From the NCBI RefSeq assembly GCF_014836535.1, contig NZ_JACSQP010000010.1:1-37517 (forward strand): a stretch of DNA of 37,517 nucleotides, written 5' to 3'. This document shows positions 25,461-32,465 of this stretch, in pieces. The notes under the pieces were generated by a model. The model searched no databases and was not told the DNA's origin. It saw only the letters and a program-made list of their open reading frames with translations. The stretch comes from Microbacterium pullorum (GTDB lineage: Bacteria; Actinomycetota; Actinomycetes; Actinomycetales; Microbacteriaceae). How positions within the stretch are numbered: position 1 is the stretch's first letter; each line of letters begins with the position of its first letter. The position numbers and the translations under genes are program-made.

Positions 25461-26771
25461 ATGACCCTCGTGGACCTGACACCCCGGCCGCCCGCGGACG
25501 AGCGCCTCGCCGTCCTACCCGTGGCGATCATCGGGGCAGGACCGATCGGTCTGGCGGCGGCGGCGAACCTCGCCGAGCGAGGGATCGACTTCGTCGTGTA
25601 CGAAGCGGGCGATCAGGTGGCCGACAGCATGCGATCCTGGGGCCACACGCGCATGTTCTCACCATGGCGGCACCTCGTCGACCCCGCCTCCCGCCGCCTG
25701 TTGGAGGCGGAGGGATGGGAACTGCCGTCGCCGGACCGGGCGCCCACCGGCGACGAAGTCGTGCGGCAGTACATCGCCCCGCTGGCGCAGGTGCCGGCGA
25801 TCGCCGCACACGTGCGCACCGGAGTCGCGGTGATCGCCGTCGCCCGGCACGGCATGGACCGCACCCGCACCCGGGCACGCGCCGCGGCTCCGTTCGTGCT
25901 GCGCCTGCGCGCGGCATCGGGAGAGGTCACCGAGACCACCGCGCGCGCCGTGATCGACGCATCAGGCACCTACTCCTCGCCCAATCCGCTCTCCTCGAAC
26001 GGGCTCGATCTGCTGGGCATGGCCGAGATCGCCGACCGCGTCACCCCCGCACTGCCCGACGTGCGCGGCCGCGACCGCGATGTGTTCGCCGGGCGGCGCG
26101 TCACGGTCGTCGGCGCCGGCCACTCGGCGGCCAACACCCTGCTGGGACTCGCGGCACTCGCCCGTGAGGCGGCCGGCACCACCGTGACGTGGCTCATCCG
26201 CAACACACAGGCGGTGCGCGTGTCGTCCTCGCCCGACGACGCGCTCGTCGGCCGCGCCGACCTGGGCGGCCGGGTCGAAGCCGCTGTCGCGCGCGGCGAG
26301 ATCACGGTGATCGACGGGTTCGAGATCCTGAGCGCCCGCCGCACCGACGCCGCCGTCGAACTCATCGGGCAGCGACGCGGTGCTGCGACGACGCACCTGA
26401 CTGACGTCGTCGTCAACGCGACCGGCTTCCGCCCCGATCTGGCGATGCTGCGCGAGATCCGACTCGACCTCGATGACATCGTCGAAGCGCCTCGACGACT
26501 CGCGCCGCTCATCGATCCCAACGAGCACTCGTGCGGCACCGTTGCGCCGCACGGGTTCCGTGAACTGTCGCACCCCGAGCCGGGGTTCTTCATCGTCGGC
26601 ATGAAGTCCTACGGACGCGCCCCGACCTTTCTGCTGACCACGGGCTACGAGCAGGTCCGGTCGGTGACAGCATGGCTGGCGGGCGATGCCGCGGCGGCGA
26701 CGCAGGTCGAGCTCGTGCTGCCGGCGACAGGGGTGTGCTCCACGGACCAGGGCGACGGATGCTGCGCGTGA
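25461..26771 (+). CDS. ArsO-like FAD/NAD(P)-dependent flavoprotein
   Basis: 436 residues. An N-terminal FAD-binding Rossmann motif VAIIGAGPIGLAAAANLAER (about 21-40), a second dinucleotide motif VTVVGAGHSAANTLLGLAAL (about 214-233), and VVNATGFRPD, the layout of class B flavin monooxygenase-like proteins. Actinobacterial ars operons often carry such an ArsO-type flavoprotein. The arsenic link here rests on three points: the operator type, the ArsN-like gene overlapping its 3' end, and a Cys-rich C-terminus (GVCSTDQGDGCCA) suited to soft-metal binding. The exact reaction is not known. No Shine-Dalgarno; leaderless start inferred. Confidence 0.75.
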   Translation: MTLVDLTPRPPADERLAVLPVAIIGAGPIGLAAAANLAERGIDFVVYEAGDQVADSMRSWGHTRMFSPWRHLVDPASRRLLEAEGWELPSPDRAPTGDEVVRQYIAPLAQVPAIAAHVRTGVAVIAVARHGMDRTRTRARAAAPFVLRLRAASGEVTETTARAVIDASGTYSSPNPLSSNGLDLLGMAEIADRVTPALPDVRGRDRDVFAGRRVTVVGAGHSAANTLLGLAALAREAAGTTVTWLIRNTQAVRVSSSPDDALVGRADLGGRVEAAVARGEITVIDGFEILSARRTDAAVELIGQRRGAATTHLTDVVVNATGFRPDLAMLREIRLDLDDIVEAPRRLAPLIDPNEHSCGTVAPHGFRELSHPEPGFFIVGMKSYGRAPTFLLTTGYEQVRSVTAWLAGDAAAATQVELVLPATGVCSTDQGDGCCA

Positions 26772-27283
26772 CGGCGACGGCGCGGGGGATGGTCGCGGCG
26801 GACTGGGCTGCCGTCGCGGAGATCTATCGACAGGGCGTCGAGGACGGTGAGGCGACCTTCGAGTCGCGTGTACCGGAGTGGGCGGAGTTCGATGCCGCAA
26901 AACTCCCCGGGCTGAGGCTGGTCGCCGAAGACGACGCGGGTCGGGTGTGCGGATGGGTCGCGGCATCGCGGGTGTCGACGCGCGAGGCCTACCGCGGCGT
27001 GATCGAGCACTCGGTCTACGTCGCCCGCGCCGCCCGCGGGCTCGGCATCGGACGGCTGCTGCTGACCGCGTTCGTGACGGCCGCCGAGGACGAGGGGGTC
27101 TGGACGATCCAGTCCGCGGTCTTCCCGGAGAACGCCGCGAGCCTGCGGTTGCACGAGGCGGCGGGTTTCCGGGTGGTGGGGCGGCGGGAACGCATCGCCC
27201 GCGCGGCCGCCGGCCCCCATGCGGGGACCTGGCGCGACACCGTCCTCATCGAGCGCCGCAGTTCACGCAACGGACTCGGCTGA
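26759..27283 (+). CDS. GNAT acetyltransferase, ArsN1/phosphinothricin-acetyltransferase-like
   Basis: 174 residues. Typical PAT/ArsN layout: AEIYRQGVEDGEATFES at the N-terminus, the acetyl-CoA loop ARAARGLGIGRLLL, SAVFPENAASLRLHEAAGF and a terminal WRDTVLIERRS. This subfamily acetylates the amino group of phosphinothricin or of the organoarsenical arsinothricin. Pairing with an ArsO-like gene favours the arsenical, by inference. ATG at 26759 overlaps the previous gene by 13 bp; GTG at 26768, overlapping its stop as GTGA, is an equally good start. Either way translation is coupled to the flavoprotein. Confidence 0.75.
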   Translation: MLRVTATARGMVAADWAAVAEIYRQGVEDGEATFESRVPEWAEFDAAKLPGLRLVAEDDAGRVCGWVAASRVSTREAYRGVIEHSVYVARAARGLGIGRLLLTAFVTAAEDEGVWTIQSAVFPENAASLRLHEAAGFRVVGRRERIARAAAGPHAGTWRDTVLIERRSSRNGLG

Positions 27284-27325
27284 CGCCCCGTCCCGACTCG
27301 GCCCGCCCTCCCGGCGGTACGCCCC

Positions 27326-27492
27326 GCACAACGTCGCCATCTCGCTCACGGCCGCAGGTGTACGGCGCGCACAACGTCGCTGATCAGGCGGGATCATGGC
27401 CGAAACCCGCCCGGCAGCCCCGCTGCAACGCGCAATGGCGACGTTGTGCACGGGCAGCCGCGGGGACGCGTCCGGCTTTGGCGACGTTGTGC
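27326..27492. repeat. four copies of a 12-14-bp repeat, two in each orientation
   Basis: GCACAACGTCGCCA occurs at 27326-27339, its first 12 bases again at 27369-27380, and the exact reverse complement TGGCGACGTTGTGC at 27436-27449 and 27479-27492. All lie in the 226 bp between the ArsN-like gene and the hairpin at 27510. The stretch 27284-27509 contains nothing else that I recognise. Confidence 0.85.
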
Positions 27493-27509
27493 GCGCTCGG
27501 CCGCAACGA

Positions 27510-27554
27510 CTGAGGCCCTCCGACCCGTGTGAAGGGGGGGGCGGAGGGCCTCAG
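27510..27554 (-). terminator. 13-bp perfect hairpin, probable terminator of the truncated minus-strand gene (glnA1)
   Basis: CTGAGGCCCTCCG (27510-27522) pairs perfectly with CGGAGGGCCTCAG (27542-27554) around a 19-base loop. It lies 13 bases downstream of the TGA at 27567-27569 on the minus strand, so it reads as the native terminator of the gene whose 3' end remains there; it could also stop the ars-like transcript coming from the left. Confidence 0.7.
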
Positions 27555-27566
27555 TGCGTGCGGTGG

Positions 27567-27602
27567 TCAGACGCCGAAGTACAGCTCGGCTTCAGGATCT
27601 GA
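27567..27602 (-). pseudogene. 3' remnant of glnA1 at the island junction (attachment site)
   Basis: Reading the minus strand, codons end DPEAELYFGV and TGA at 27567-27569. I recall ELYFGV as the C-terminus of type I glutamine synthetase GlnA1 of Microbacteriaceae, where the preceding residues are HPFEYE. Only the last few codons match; upstream the frame runs into sequence unlike GlnA, and no start is nearby. The expected position is right, since glnA1 converges on glnE in mycobacteria. Immediately inside lie an excisionase-like gene and an integrase. The best reading is one att half left after integration into the 3' end of glnA1, with the intact gene beyond the window. Confidence 0.55.
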
Positions 27603-27774
27603 GATCGGAGGGTGTTCCACAGGATCGTACTCCCTGCGAACTAAGGGAAGTGCGATGCTGAGCATGGGGTGGGTCGCTGCTGCGGGTGTCCGAGAACCTG
27701 TCCGTTTTGCCGACTCTTGGCCGCCCTACGGGTCTTCCTGGGGGTCTACGGGAGGTGCCGCCTACCTGTTTGAT

Positions 27775-27999
27775 ATGAGCGCCGACCGCACTCGCCTCTG
27801 GACTGCCCAGGAGCTTGCCGACTATACGGGCATCCCCATCAGGACGCTCGCTGACTGGCGGACGGAGCGCGCGCGCAGCAGAGGTCTCGGATTGCCGTTC
27901 GTCGCACTCTCGGCGCACAACGTCCGCTACCGCGATGAGGATATCGAGGCGTTCATCGCAGGGCGGATCGTGGCTCCGATGGACGGGGCGGTCGACTGA
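27775..27999 (+). CDS. excisionase-like MerR-type helix-turn-helix protein
   Basis: 74 residues. TAQELADYTGIPIRTLADWRTER is the helix-turn-helix of small excisionase/AlpA-type proteins, followed by a wing with RYRDEDIEAFI. Such proteins direct the integrase toward excision by binding the att site. The stop overlaps the integrase start (TGATG), so the two are translated together. ATG 27775 starts the recognisable domain; an open frame goes further upstream but shows no domain. No good ribosome-binding site is visible near this ATG. Confidence 0.8.
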   Translation: MSADRTRLWTAQELADYTGIPIRTLADWRTERARSRGLGLPFVALSAHNVRYRDEDIEAFIAGRIVAPMDGAVD

Positions 28000-29321
28000 T
28001 GGCGCGGCCGAAGCGCGCGCTCGGCGAACTCGGCAAGGTGACCTACACCGTTGAGGGGAGCGGTCTCGTCATCGCGCGAGGACGGGTCTACGACGGCAAC
28101 GGGCGCGAGCGTCGTCCGAGCGGCAGCGGAGCGACCGAAGCCGAGGCGCTGGCCGCATTGCAGGAAGCGGCCGATGTTGCAGTCGGTCGAGTCCTGGCAC
28201 GACGCACGCAGGTCATGACCGTGGCGGAGTTGGCGACGGCGTGGCTGAGGACGGCGTATCACGACGACGACCCGCGAGTGCTGCGCCAACGCCGCGAGCA
28301 GACCGTCGATGGCTACGCATCTGTGGTCCGAGCGCATGTCACCCCGCGCGCCGGAGCCATCCGTATCGCCGACATCACCGCTGATCGCGCCGACGGGCTG
28401 CTCATGGACATCGCACGGGAGAAGTCGGTGACGACCGCGAACAAGGTTCGTAACGTGATGTCGCTCATGTTCGATTGGGCGATCCAGCAGGGACATTTCT
28501 CGGCTGCCGGGTCGATCCAGCAGACACGGTACGGAGCGGTCGTCGTCGCGAACCCCATCCGTGCGACCCGGCGAGCGGATGAGCCGAACACGGTGTACTT
28601 CGAACTAGACGCGGTGCAGGTCAAGTACATCCTCCACCTCATCCGCGACGTGTGGCCGGAGCGACACCGGGCGCGGTATCCGGTGGGCCGGCGGCCCAAC
28701 TACAAACTGCTCGCGGACTACATCCTCATCACGCTCGGCACTTCCGAGAGAACCGCGGAGCCGATTGCGATCCGGTTCCAGGACGTGCGGTTCGAGGCGG
28801 TGGAGCAGCCAGATGGAAGCCTCACGATGGAGGCGCTCGTCTGGGTCGGGGGGACGATGGTTCGCACGAAGTCCCGCGGCCTGTTCCGCCAGGACTCGCC
28901 CAAGGCGGAGCGGCAGAAGCGTTGGGTTCGCGTTCCGAAGTTCGCCGCCAAGGTGCTGAGCGAGCTCGTGGCCGGCCATGTTCCCGATCCCGAACGGAAT
29001 CCCGACGACGTGCTGTTCACCACCGAGCGCGGCCGTCCGCGCGACCCCAGCGCAGTCGGCGAGCTGCTACGGATGTTCCGCCGCGAGTTCAAGCCGGAGC
29101 TCTTGGCTATCGGCGTCGACGCCGAGCACCTCACCTTCCGCAGCCTCCGCAAGGCCGTCGCCGCGGCGGTATCGAACACGGCCGGCGTCGAGGTCGCACG
29201 CGATCTGCTCGGGCACAGTGACGCGGCGATCACCGAAGGCCACTACGCGAAGCGCCCCGACCTCATTGTCGAAATCGCGGCCGACGCGCTCGATGAGGTG
29301 TTCGCGGGCATTGACGCGTGA
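27999..29321 (+). CDS. int: tyrosine-type site-specific recombinase (integrase)
   Basis: 440 residues. An N-terminal arm-binding region (1-70), a SAM-like core-binding domain (about 72-165, TVAELATAWLRTAYHDDD and SLMFDWAIQQGHF) and a C-terminal catalytic domain. The catalytic residues visible are Arg in GTSERTAEPIAIR, Arg in FRSLRKA, His in LLGHSDAAIT and the nucleophile Tyr in EGHYAKR. Box II normally reads HxLR; here the first position is Arg (TFRSLRK), a substitution tolerated in some families. Adjacent to the presumed att site, so it probably mobilises this island. ATG overlaps the excisionase stop. Confidence 0.9.
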   Translation: MARPKRALGELGKVTYTVEGSGLVIARGRVYDGNGRERRPSGSGATEAEALAALQEAADVAVGRVLARRTQVMTVAELATAWLRTAYHDDDPRVLRQRREQTVDGYASVVRAHVTPRAGAIRIADITADRADGLLMDIAREKSVTTANKVRNVMSLMFDWAIQQGHFSAAGSIQQTRYGAVVVANPIRATRRADEPNTVYFELDAVQVKYILHLIRDVWPERHRARYPVGRRPNYKLLADYILITLGTSERTAEPIAIRFQDVRFEAVEQPDGSLTMEALVWVGGTMVRTKSRGLFRQDSPKAERQKRWVRVPKFAAKVLSELVAGHVPDPERNPDDVLFTTERGRPRDPSAVGELLRMFRREFKPELLAIGVDAEHLTFRSLRKAVAAAVSNTAGVEVARDLLGHSDAAITEGHYAKRPDLIVEIAADALDEVFAGIDA

Positions 29322-29397
29322 AAGGCCGCGAAGAGGGAGAACTGACAACGCATGATTGTGAGCAACTACGAGCCGCTGCTGCGCACGTTCGTCGACG

Positions 29398-29757
29398 ACA
29401 GTAGCGATACCGAGCTTCACCGCCGAGGCCGTCCGGCGCAGGCTAGCGCGACTCGCCGACCCGTCACTGGACGCCCTCCTGTTCTGCAGCCGAGAAGGAA
29501 CACCCCTTTCGACGAACAACGTCCGCCGCCAGCTGCGTCATGTCATGAAGATCGCCGGCATAACGGGGGTAACTCCGCATGCCTTCCGCCGCACCGTGGC
29601 GACAGCGATCAACGAGCAAGCGGGCGTCGAACTCGCGGCTGAACTGCTGGGCCACACCGATCCGAAGATCACGATCCAGCACTACATCCGACGCAACGAG
29701 ATGGTGAACCCGGTGACCGCCCAACTACTGGACCGGGCATTCACGAAGGAGACATGA
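29398..29757 (+). pseudogene. C-terminal remnant of a second tyrosine recombinase
   Basis: The open frame translates IPSFTAEAVRRRLARLADPS, then LFCSREGTPLSTNNVRRQLR, and ends with TPHAFRRTVAT, LLGHTDPKITIQHYIRR and TGA-like stop at 29755-29757. These are boxes II and the Tyr region of an integrase catalytic domain, with a canonical HxxR, unlike the intact neighbour. Two in-frame stops (29353, 29359) precede it and no N-terminal domains exist, so about two thirds of the gene is missing. It is evidence of an earlier integration at the same place. Confidence 0.85.
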
Positions 29758-29770
29758 CCGCAGCGGCGTC

Positions 29771-29811
29771 GACGGACTCCCCGGCACCCAGCACGTGCCA
29801 GGGAGCCCGTC
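29771..29811 (-). repeat. long hairpin after the integrase remnant
   Basis: GACGG-a-CTCCC-c-GGCAC pairs with GTGCC-a-GGGAG-c-CCGTC around a 7-base loop. The two interruptions are A-C on the plus-strand RNA but become U-G wobbles on the minus-strand RNA, where the stem is continuous over 17 positions. It could be a terminator or a recombination-related structure. No U tract follows. Confidence 0.6.
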
Positions 29812-29854
29812 GCAGGGGAGAGCCGGGAGGGAATCGCACGCGCACCTTGATGGC

Positions 29855-30130
29855 ATGACCGATCGAGAACACGCCGATGCCGTCCTGGAACACGTAGCGG
29901 TGCTCGCGTTCCTCTATTACCCCGGCATCCAGCGAGATGACCCGACGTACCGTCTCGCCGAGGACATCGAATGGTGTATCGCCCGACTCGGCGACGTGTC
30001 CGACACCGAGTCGGAGAGGATGCGGGCTCTCATCGCGCGAGCGATCACCGACCCGACGGCGACGCGCGAAGAACTGTTCACGGCGCTCACCGAGCTCAAT
30101 GGTGTGCTCGCTGTAGGTCACGATGAGTGA
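29855..30130 (+). CDS. hypothetical small acidic protein
   Basis: 91 residues from ATG 29855. Begins MTDREHADAVLEHVAVLAFL and is mostly helical and acidic, with DDPTYRLAEDIEWCIARLGD. I recognise no domain. Its stop overlaps the start of the next gene by eight bases (ATGAGTGA), which implies translational coupling. A possible ribosome-binding site GGGAGG is about 30 bases upstream, too far to be convincing. An earlier in-frame start (29795) would add 20 residues. Confidence 0.55.
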   Translation: MTDREHADAVLEHVAVLAFLYYPGIQRDDPTYRLAEDIEWCIARLGDVSDTESERMRALIARAITDPTATREELFTALTELNGVLAVGHDE

Positions 30131-31091
30131 CGAGCCGCACAACGACGACGGGCGCGCCGAGCGGCAGGCAGCACAGCGGCAAGCGTGGAACGACGCTCAC
30201 CCGACGTACTACGCCGACTACCGGCAGCGGAACCGGGAGCACATCCGCGAGACGAACCGTGAGCGCGAGCGTCAGCGCACGCAACGCGAGCGAGTGGAGA
30301 AGGAACGTCGACAGAAGGCGATTGAGCGGGCGAAGGCATGGGCAAGGGAGCATCCGGAAGAGCGCCGGCAGGCGCGCGAGCGGTACAAGCAAAGGCACCC
30401 GGAGACGTATAACCAGGCTCAGCGCGATTACTACTACCGGAACCGTGACGCAATCGCCGAGCGCCGGCGCGCGCGAGAGGCCACGGACCCGCAGAAGGCG
30501 AACGAAGCTCGTCGGCGCGCGGTCGCCCGGGCACGGGCGGTCGGCCGTGTGTCGGAGTGGTCGCCCAGCCCTTCTCAGTCGGAGTCCTATCGGCAGCGGG
30601 AGAACGAAGCGCGGCGGTTGTCCCGTCGTCGCGCACGCGCCGGGCTGCCAGACCGCCGGCTTCACCGGGTGCTCGCTGCGGAGCGGCGACACAACGCCGC
30701 CGCCGCGGACACGTTCTTCACCCGGCAGCGCAGCAGGGAGGAGATTGCTCGGATCCGTGAGCAGGATGCGGCGACGCCACCCGAGTTGGTGCACGTCATG
30801 CAGCGGCAATCGGAAGACCGGCGCGCGGTCCGCGAGGTTCTGGCCATGGCGGACGCCTACTTCACTGATCACGAACTCGAACTCCGGGCGCGTGTCGCCG
30901 AAATCTCACGGACGCGCTTCCGTGCAGGGCTCCTCCCACTCGACGTGTACACCGAGCCGCGCCGCCGCGCTCTCGAAGTAGCGAGCACCAGATATCTACG
31001 TCCCAGTGCCGTGTCTCCGACCTCATCTCTCGCCGTCTTCCAGTGGCTGACGTCGGATCATGCAGAGCGAGCGCCCGATTTCCTGCTCTGA
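30123..31091 (+). CDS. hypothetical highly charged protein with YY/HP-type helical repeats
   Basis: 322 residues, extremely rich in Arg and Glu. The first 120 residues contain degenerate repeats of the form HPxxYxxxYRxRNRExI (AHPTYYADYRQRNREHI and RHPETYNQAQRDYYYRNRDA), patterns I recall from phage- and plasmid-borne DNA-associated proteins. The C-terminal half (EEIARIREQDAATPPELVHV and on) is helical without a known motif. No membrane or secretion signal. Coupled to the small upstream gene. Possibly a nucleic-acid-binding or coiled-coil protein; no function can be assigned. Confidence 0.6.
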   Translation: MSDEPHNDDGRAERQAAQRQAWNDAHPTYYADYRQRNREHIRETNRERERQRTQRERVEKERRQKAIERAKAWAREHPEERRQARERYKQRHPETYNQAQRDYYYRNRDAIAERRRAREATDPQKANEARRRAVARARAVGRVSEWSPSPSQSESYRQRENEARRLSRRRARAGLPDRRLHRVLAAERRHNAAAADTFFTRQRSREEIARIREQDAATPPELVHVMQRQSEDRRAVREVLAMADAYFTDHELELRARVAEISRTRFRAGLLPLDVYTEPRRRALEVASTRYLRPSAVSPTSSLAVFQWLTSDHAERAPDFLL

Positions 31092-31158
31092 TTTCGCGGC
31101 CGTTCTCGGCGTCGCGCACACGCGATGGCGCCGCATGGGACGTCCGTAGCCCGATCCC

Positions 31159-31201
31159 GATCCCTCAGCGGGCAGTGCGCAACGGTGGGGCGTCCCGTGC
31201 G
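31159..31201 (+). repeat. dispersed direct repeat, copy A
   Basis: Begins GATCCCTCA and contains GCGGGCAGTGCGC, then GGGGC and a CGTGCG end. Ungapped against copy C (36563) it matches at 25 of the first 33 positions by hand count. It lies between the charged-protein gene and the acetyltransferase gene. Confidence 0.7.
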
Positions 31202-31277
31202 GAAATAGCCAGGCGCCGGTCCACTTGATCGCAAGCGGCCTTGTTGCCGAGTCCAGCACCGATGGTTGGATCGAGCT

Positions 31278-31715
31278 GTGCCCCAGGACTTGATCTTCAC
31301 CGCTGACCTATTAGCCATGGACGTTGATCGTATACATCGCTGGCTGGCGGAGGAGTCGTACTGGGCGCGAGGCCGGAGCCGTGAGGCGCACGAGGTCGCC
31401 ATGTCCGGCTCCCGCAACTACGGCGTGTTCGACGCAGAGAGTGGTCGACAACTCGGCTACGCGCGAGCGATTACCGACGGCGCCACGTTCGCCTGGATCG
31501 CGGATGTCTTCGTCGACCCCGCCGCGCGTGGCCGAGGCGTCGGAAAACGAATCATGGCCGGAATCATCGATGACCTCAAGCCTCTCGGACTTAAGCGCAC
31601 CGCGCTCTTCACCGAAGACGCCCAGGGCCTATACGAGCAGTTCGGGTTCGAGCAGCTCAAGGACGCGAAATCCTGGATGCTGCGCTGGGGTGAAGGATTC
31701 GCGCCAGTCGGGTAG
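31278..31715 (+). CDS. GNAT family N-acetyltransferase
   Basis: 145 residues. The acetyl-CoA-binding motif A is clear: IADVFVDPAARGRGVGKRIM, followed by LKRTALFTEDAQGLYEQFGF, the usual beta4-alpha4 end. The N-terminal LAMDVDRIHRWLAEESYWA resembles the acetyltransferases found singly in many genomes with unknown acceptor. GTG at 31278 is taken as start (MPQDLIF); a TTG at 31266 adds four residues. It stands alone between repeats A and B. Small-molecule or protein substrate cannot be told. Confidence 0.85.
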   Translation: MPQDLIFTADLLAMDVDRIHRWLAEESYWARGRSREAHEVAMSGSRNYGVFDAESGRQLGYARAITDGATFAWIADVFVDPAARGRGVGKRIMAGIIDDLKPLGLKRTALFTEDAQGLYEQFGFEQLKDAKSWMLRWGEGFAPVG

Positions 31716-31798
31716 CGGACCCGATCCACCGGCACCGGTCGCACAGCGTCTGGATCCACAGACAGTCACGCTCGGGAACCTGTGTCCGCGCTGGTCCG

Positions 31799-32086
31799 TC
31801 ACGTTGCAGAATCGGAGTTGCCCTGGCTGGGCCACCGGGCAGTGCGCCGGCCCGCGAGGAAGGCGACTGCCAGGAGCCCGATCGTCATGATGACCCACCC
31901 GATGATCGTGACCCCGGATAGGAACACGCCAGCGCCGGGAAAGAACGTCGCGTCGGCAAGCGGTTGAGACGCGAACCAGGCGAACGTGACCGGCGTCAGC
32001 AAGCCGACGACGAGCACTACGGCACCCGCCGCGATCATGACACAGGCGATCGCCCACGCCGCGATTGACCTCTTACGTTCGCTCAT
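31799..32086 (-). CDS. small two-helix membrane protein
   Basis: 95 residues. Two hydrophobic segments: AAWAIACVMIAAGAVVLVVG (about 9-30) and FLSGVTIIGWVIMTIGLLAV (about 55-76), with a short loop containing ATFFPGAGV between. The N-terminus MSERKRS is basic and suggests a cytoplasmic end. No family recognised. It converges with the acetyltransferase gene; 83 bp between them hold nothing visible. Confidence 0.6.
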   Translation of the reverse strand: MSERKRSIAAWAIACVMIAAGAVVLVVGLLTPVTFAWFASQPLADATFFPGAGVFLSGVTIIGWVIMTIGLLAVAFLAGRRTARWPSQGNSDSAT

Positions 32087-32117
32087 TCGTCGACACTATC
32101 GAGGCGCCCGACGCCAG

Positions 32118-32160
32118 GATCCCTCATCGGGCGATGCACGGTAGAGGGGCCAATGCTCTC
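32118..32160 (+). repeat. dispersed direct repeat, copy B
   Basis: Begins GATCCCTCA like copy A and contains TAGAGGGGCC like copy C; 28 of 37 positions equal copy C by hand count. It lies about 300 bp beyond the 3' end of the STAND gene. Confidence 0.7.
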
Positions 32161-32465
32161 GATTGTGATCCAGTCCGGTCATCGAACGGCTTGGAACCGC
32201 TGTGCGCGGATGAAGCCAGGTCTCCGCCGGAACCGCGTCAGTGGCGGTGGCTTTGTGCTGAACGAGGCGTTGGCGGGGCGGATACATCTCGTGGGAATGC
32301 CGGGCTCATCCCGTGCGAAGTGTCTCCTCGGCGTGGGAGGCAAGCCGCCCTGACCCCTGCCGTTCGCAGCGGTTTGATCGTACGGGTCGGGACATTCGTA
32401 TGCGGGTGGTCCGCGAGTTCATGACATTGACGCGACTGCTCGCTGGGCGATGCAGCGGGAGTGGC
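32161..32465. other. gene-free stretch with a weak fourth repeat copy
   Basis: No convincing gene on either strand. At 32394-32416 the sequence reads CGTATGCGGG followed by a GT and CGCG, matching copy C over its first half (10 consecutive bases identical) but not its second half. I rate it a possible decayed copy. Otherwise nothing recognised. Confidence 0.4.

Noticed and set aside
22639..25482. 947-residue minus-strand open frame opposite glnE
   Set aside because: Shadow of glnE; no motifs and composition typical of antisense frames.
27326..27492. CRISPR array
   Set aside because: Repeats are only 12-14 bp, in both orientations and unevenly spaced; no cas genes.
27529..27774. N-terminal extension of the excisionase-like protein
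   Set aside because: It would start inside the glnA1 hairpin and cross the att junction; the residues show no domain.
32065..32424. Plus-strand open frame in the gap before the STAND gene
   Set aside because: No domain, no ribosome-binding site, overlaps the membrane protein start and repeat B.
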